Origin: UBA10646 sp046296295
GTDB lineage: Bacteria; Bacteroidota; Bacteroidia; Chitinophagales; Chitinophagaceae
Assembly: GCA_046296295.1 (NCBI GenBank)
Contig: JBKBLG010000008.1
Location: 74,627 to 138,626 of the forward strand
Direction of reading: 5' to 3'
DNA: 64,000 bases
In this document: positions 62,339 to 64,000 of the stretch, in pieces
Layout: every line of letters starts with the position of its first letter
Numbering within the stretch: the first letter of the stretch is position 1
Notes under the pieces: model-generated
The model's database searches: none
What the model was told of the DNA's origin: nothing
Seen by the model: only the letters and a program-made list of their open reading frames with translations
Position numbers and translations under genes: made by a program

Positions 62339-63877
62339 ATGGCGAACAACTTTATCGATGAAATACGAGAAGGCTACCTTTTTAAGGGCGAACAAGCACT
62401 TTTAGGTATAGGTATGCTCAACGGCACACCGCTTCAAGAAGCAAAAGTGCATATTCCTCTAAAAACATTGAACCGACATGGTTTGATTGCGGGGGCCACT
62501 GGCACAGGAAAAACAAAAACCTTACAAGTGTTGGCCGAAATATTAAGCGATAATAGCGTTTCGGTGCTCATGATGGACATCAAAGGCGATTTGAGTGGTA
62601 TTGCCGCTGCTGGTAGTAGCAATGCTAAAATTGAAGAACGCTGTCAATTAGCCGGCATTTCATACACACCCAATGGTTACCCTGTAGAGTTGCTTACCAT
62701 TAGCAATGAACCTGGTACAAGGCTCAGAGCCACTGTTACTGAATTTGGCCCCATACTGCTCAGTAAAATTTTAGGACTTAACGATACACAGGCTGGCTTA
62801 GTTGCTATTCTGTTCAAATACTGCGATGATAACGGCTTGCCCCTGGTAGATCTGAAAGATTTCATCAAAGTACTCCAATTCGCTGGTAACGAGGGTAAAG
62901 CTGCACTAGAAGCCGACTATGGTAAAATTAGTACAACAAGTACAGGCACAATTCTCAGAAAAGTAATTGAACTACAACAGCAAGGTGCCGATACTTTCTT
63001 TGGTGAACCAAGCTTTGATGTGAATGATTTAATGCGAATTGCCAACGATGGCAGGGGTACCATTAACATACTTCGGGTTACCGATATGCAACAAAAGCCC
63101 AAGCTGTTCAGCACTTTTATGTTGCAACTGTTGGCAGAACTGTATGCCACTTGCCCTGAAGAAGGCGATATGGATAAACCCAAACTGGTTTTATTTATTG
63201 ATGAGGCACACCTGCTTTTCAATGAAGCAAGCGATGCGTTGTTAGAACAATTAGAAAGTGTTATTAAACTTATTAGAAGTAAAGGCATTGGCATCTTCTT
63301 TTGCACCCAAAACCCACAAGATGTTCCGGCGGCCATACTGAGTCAGCTTGGTCTTAAAATTCAACACGCACTACGAGCATTCACGGCTGCCGATAGAAAA
63401 ACAATTAAGCAAGCGGCCGAAAATTTCCCCATCTCAACGCACTACGAGGTAGATGCCTTACTTACACAAATGGGTATAGGCGAAGCATTGGTAACATTAC
63501 TGAACGAAAAGGGCATTCCTACGCCATTGGTACATACCCTTTTATTACCACCCAAAAGCAGAATGGATGTGTTAACAACCAGTGAAATTGATGCATTGGT
63601 AGCCGCTAGTCAACTCACTCAAAAGTATAACCGAGTGGTTGATAGGGAAAGTGCTTATGAAATACTTACGGCCAAGTTGGCACAAAAGCATACAGCAACA
63701 GCAAACGAAAAATCATCCAAAACAACAACCAAGGCAGCGAAAGAAGAAAGCATCTTCGATCATCCGGTAGTGCGACAGGTTGGTAGAACTGCAGCAAGCA
63801 TACTTACACGTTCTCTGTTAGGAGCACTTGGCTTGAATGGCAGTGGCAGCAAGCGAAAGTCGAGTAGTTTATGGTAA
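62339..63877 (+). CDS. HerA-like ATPase/helicase (DUF853)
   Basis: 512 residues. GLIAGATGTGKTKTLQVLAEIL (Walker A), VLMMDIKGDLSGIAAAG, LVLFIDEAHLLFNEASD (Walker B), FFCTQNPQDVPAAILSQLGLKIQHALRAF (sensor/Arg finger region). Matches the standalone HerA-like NTPases, such as E. coli YjgR. Proposed roles are DNA pumping or nucleic-acid handling; not established. The C-terminal 60 residues are Lys/Ala-rich and variable. Confidence 0.88.
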   Translation: MANNFIDEIREGYLFKGEQALLGIGMLNGTPLQEAKVHIPLKTLNRHGLIAGATGTGKTKTLQVLAEILSDNSVSVLMMDIKGDLSGIAAAGSSNAKIEERCQLAGISYTPNGYPVELLTISNEPGTRLRATVTEFGPILLSKILGLNDTQAGLVAILFKYCDDNGLPLVDLKDFIKVLQFAGNEGKAALEADYGKISTTSTGTILRKVIELQQQGADTFFGEPSFDVNDLMRIANDGRGTINILRVTDMQQKPKLFSTFMLQLLAELYATCPEEGDMDKPKLVLFIDEAHLLFNEASDALLEQLESVIKLIRSKGIGIFFCTQNPQDVPAAILSQLGLKIQHALRAFTAADRKTIKQAAENFPISTHYEVDALLTQMGIGEALVTLLNEKGIPTPLVHTLLLPPKSRMDVLTTSEIDALVAASQLTQKYNRVVDRESAYEILTAKLAQKHTATANEKSSKTTTKAAKEESIFDHPVVRQVGRTAASILTRSLLGALGLNGSGSKRKSSSLW

Positions 63878-63880
63878 TAA

Positions 63881-63959
63881 CCTTACGGTAAATGAGGAAT
63901 TAAGTAGCGGTAAATAGTATGGGGCGGCCTGCGGCCGCCCCATACTATTTACCGTAAGG
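63881..63959. repeat. Motif pair with GC-rich hairpin between convergent genes
   Basis: CCTTACGGTAAATG at 63881-63894 and the inverse at 63947-63959 bracket a 22-bp perfect hairpin (63908-63954, TGC loop, core GGGGCGGCC / GGCCGCCCC). The right arm of the hairpin is itself part of the second motif copy. Likely a bidirectional terminator. Confidence 0.85.
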
Positions 63960-63967
63960 TATACCGC

Positions 63968-64000
63968 TTATTCTATTTCTAAACGTAGCCCTTCTTTTAA
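63968..64000 (-). CDS. 3' end of an unidentified protein (partial)
   Basis: The minus strand reads LKEGLRLEIE and a TAA at the right edge, directly behind the hairpin, the position expected for the end of a convergent gene. Too short to identify. Confidence 0.4.
   Translation of the reverse strand, partial: LKEGLRLEIE

Noticed and set aside
1..64000. Dispersed motif as a CRISPR array or insertion-sequence ends
   Set aside because: Spacing is irregular (tens of bases to nearly 10 kb), both orientations occur, there are no spacers, and no transposase lies near any copy.

Overview
The window looks like chromosomal DNA of a member of the Bacteroidota, most probably a Chitinophagaceae-like bacterium. 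The reasons are a fused LpxC-FabZ gene, a short primary sigma factor of Bacteroidetes type, type IX secretion (T9SS) sorting domains, a PID-CTERM protein, the futalosine menaquinone genes mqnB and mqnD, the PspC/PadR pair, and promoters of the TTTG / TAnnTTTG kind. I found no tRNA, rRNA, CRISPR array, transposase or integrase. Strand usage is mixed, genes are tightly packed, and intergenic hairpins are common.

Layout. 0-2.3 kb: pterin genes (folE and two tetrahydrobiopterin-type 6-pyruvoyl-tetrahydropterin synthases). 2.3-3.9 kb: mqnB and mqnD. 3.9-7.6 kb: photolyase, an M20 dipeptidase and a lipoprotein. 7.6-11.9 kb: a minus-strand run of lptF/G-type permease, Tat-exported superoxide dismutase, OsmC, DsbA-like protein and CDF metal exporter, which reads as a redox/metal cluster. 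12-14.3 kb: START-like protein, rpoD and an ion channel. 14.3-19.8 kb: an accessory region of unknown secreted and membrane proteins, a decayed gene copy, a 75-bp repeat pair and a second, truncated 5' end of ffh. 19.8-24.6 kb: ffh, a lectin/CHU_C surface protein, rpsP and rimM. 24.6-34.1 kb: a receiver-domain relic, an L,D-transpeptidase-like protein, ruvC, a YbhN-type membrane protein, a DUF3108 protein, an HD hydrolase, lpxD, lpxC-fabZ, a small exported protein and an EamA transporter. 34.2-44.9 kb: a PID-CTERM protein, a giant T9SS protein, PspC and PadR genes, and an aminotransferase. 45-50.5 kb: mgsA, a DinB protein and atpBEFHA. 50.6-64 kb: ABC exporter, EEP hydrolase, cysS, a GNAT-fold protein, CPBP protease, dus, lytic transglycosylase, gatA, tatA, rplS and a HerA-like ATPase.

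The most striking signal is not a gene. A 14-base near-palindrome, CCTTACGGTAAATG (core TTACSGTAA), is scattered over the whole window on both strands. By hand I find 26 exact copies of its 12-base core and 17 close variants, both between and inside genes. It is absent, even as a variant, from about 12.0 to 21.8 kb, a gap that contains the accessory region. It behaves like a DNA-uptake sequence or another genome-wide recognition word, and I know of none described for this group.

The second notable signal is the duplicated ffh 5' end flanking a 2.9-kb insert. The two copies differ only at synonymous positions, which suggests that one came from a diverged relative by transfer. Other leads are a lipoprotein with a full JAMM metalloprotease motif, a Gly-rich bacteriocin-like protein, a diverged YkuD-type protein, and a family of GC-rich intergenic hairpins.
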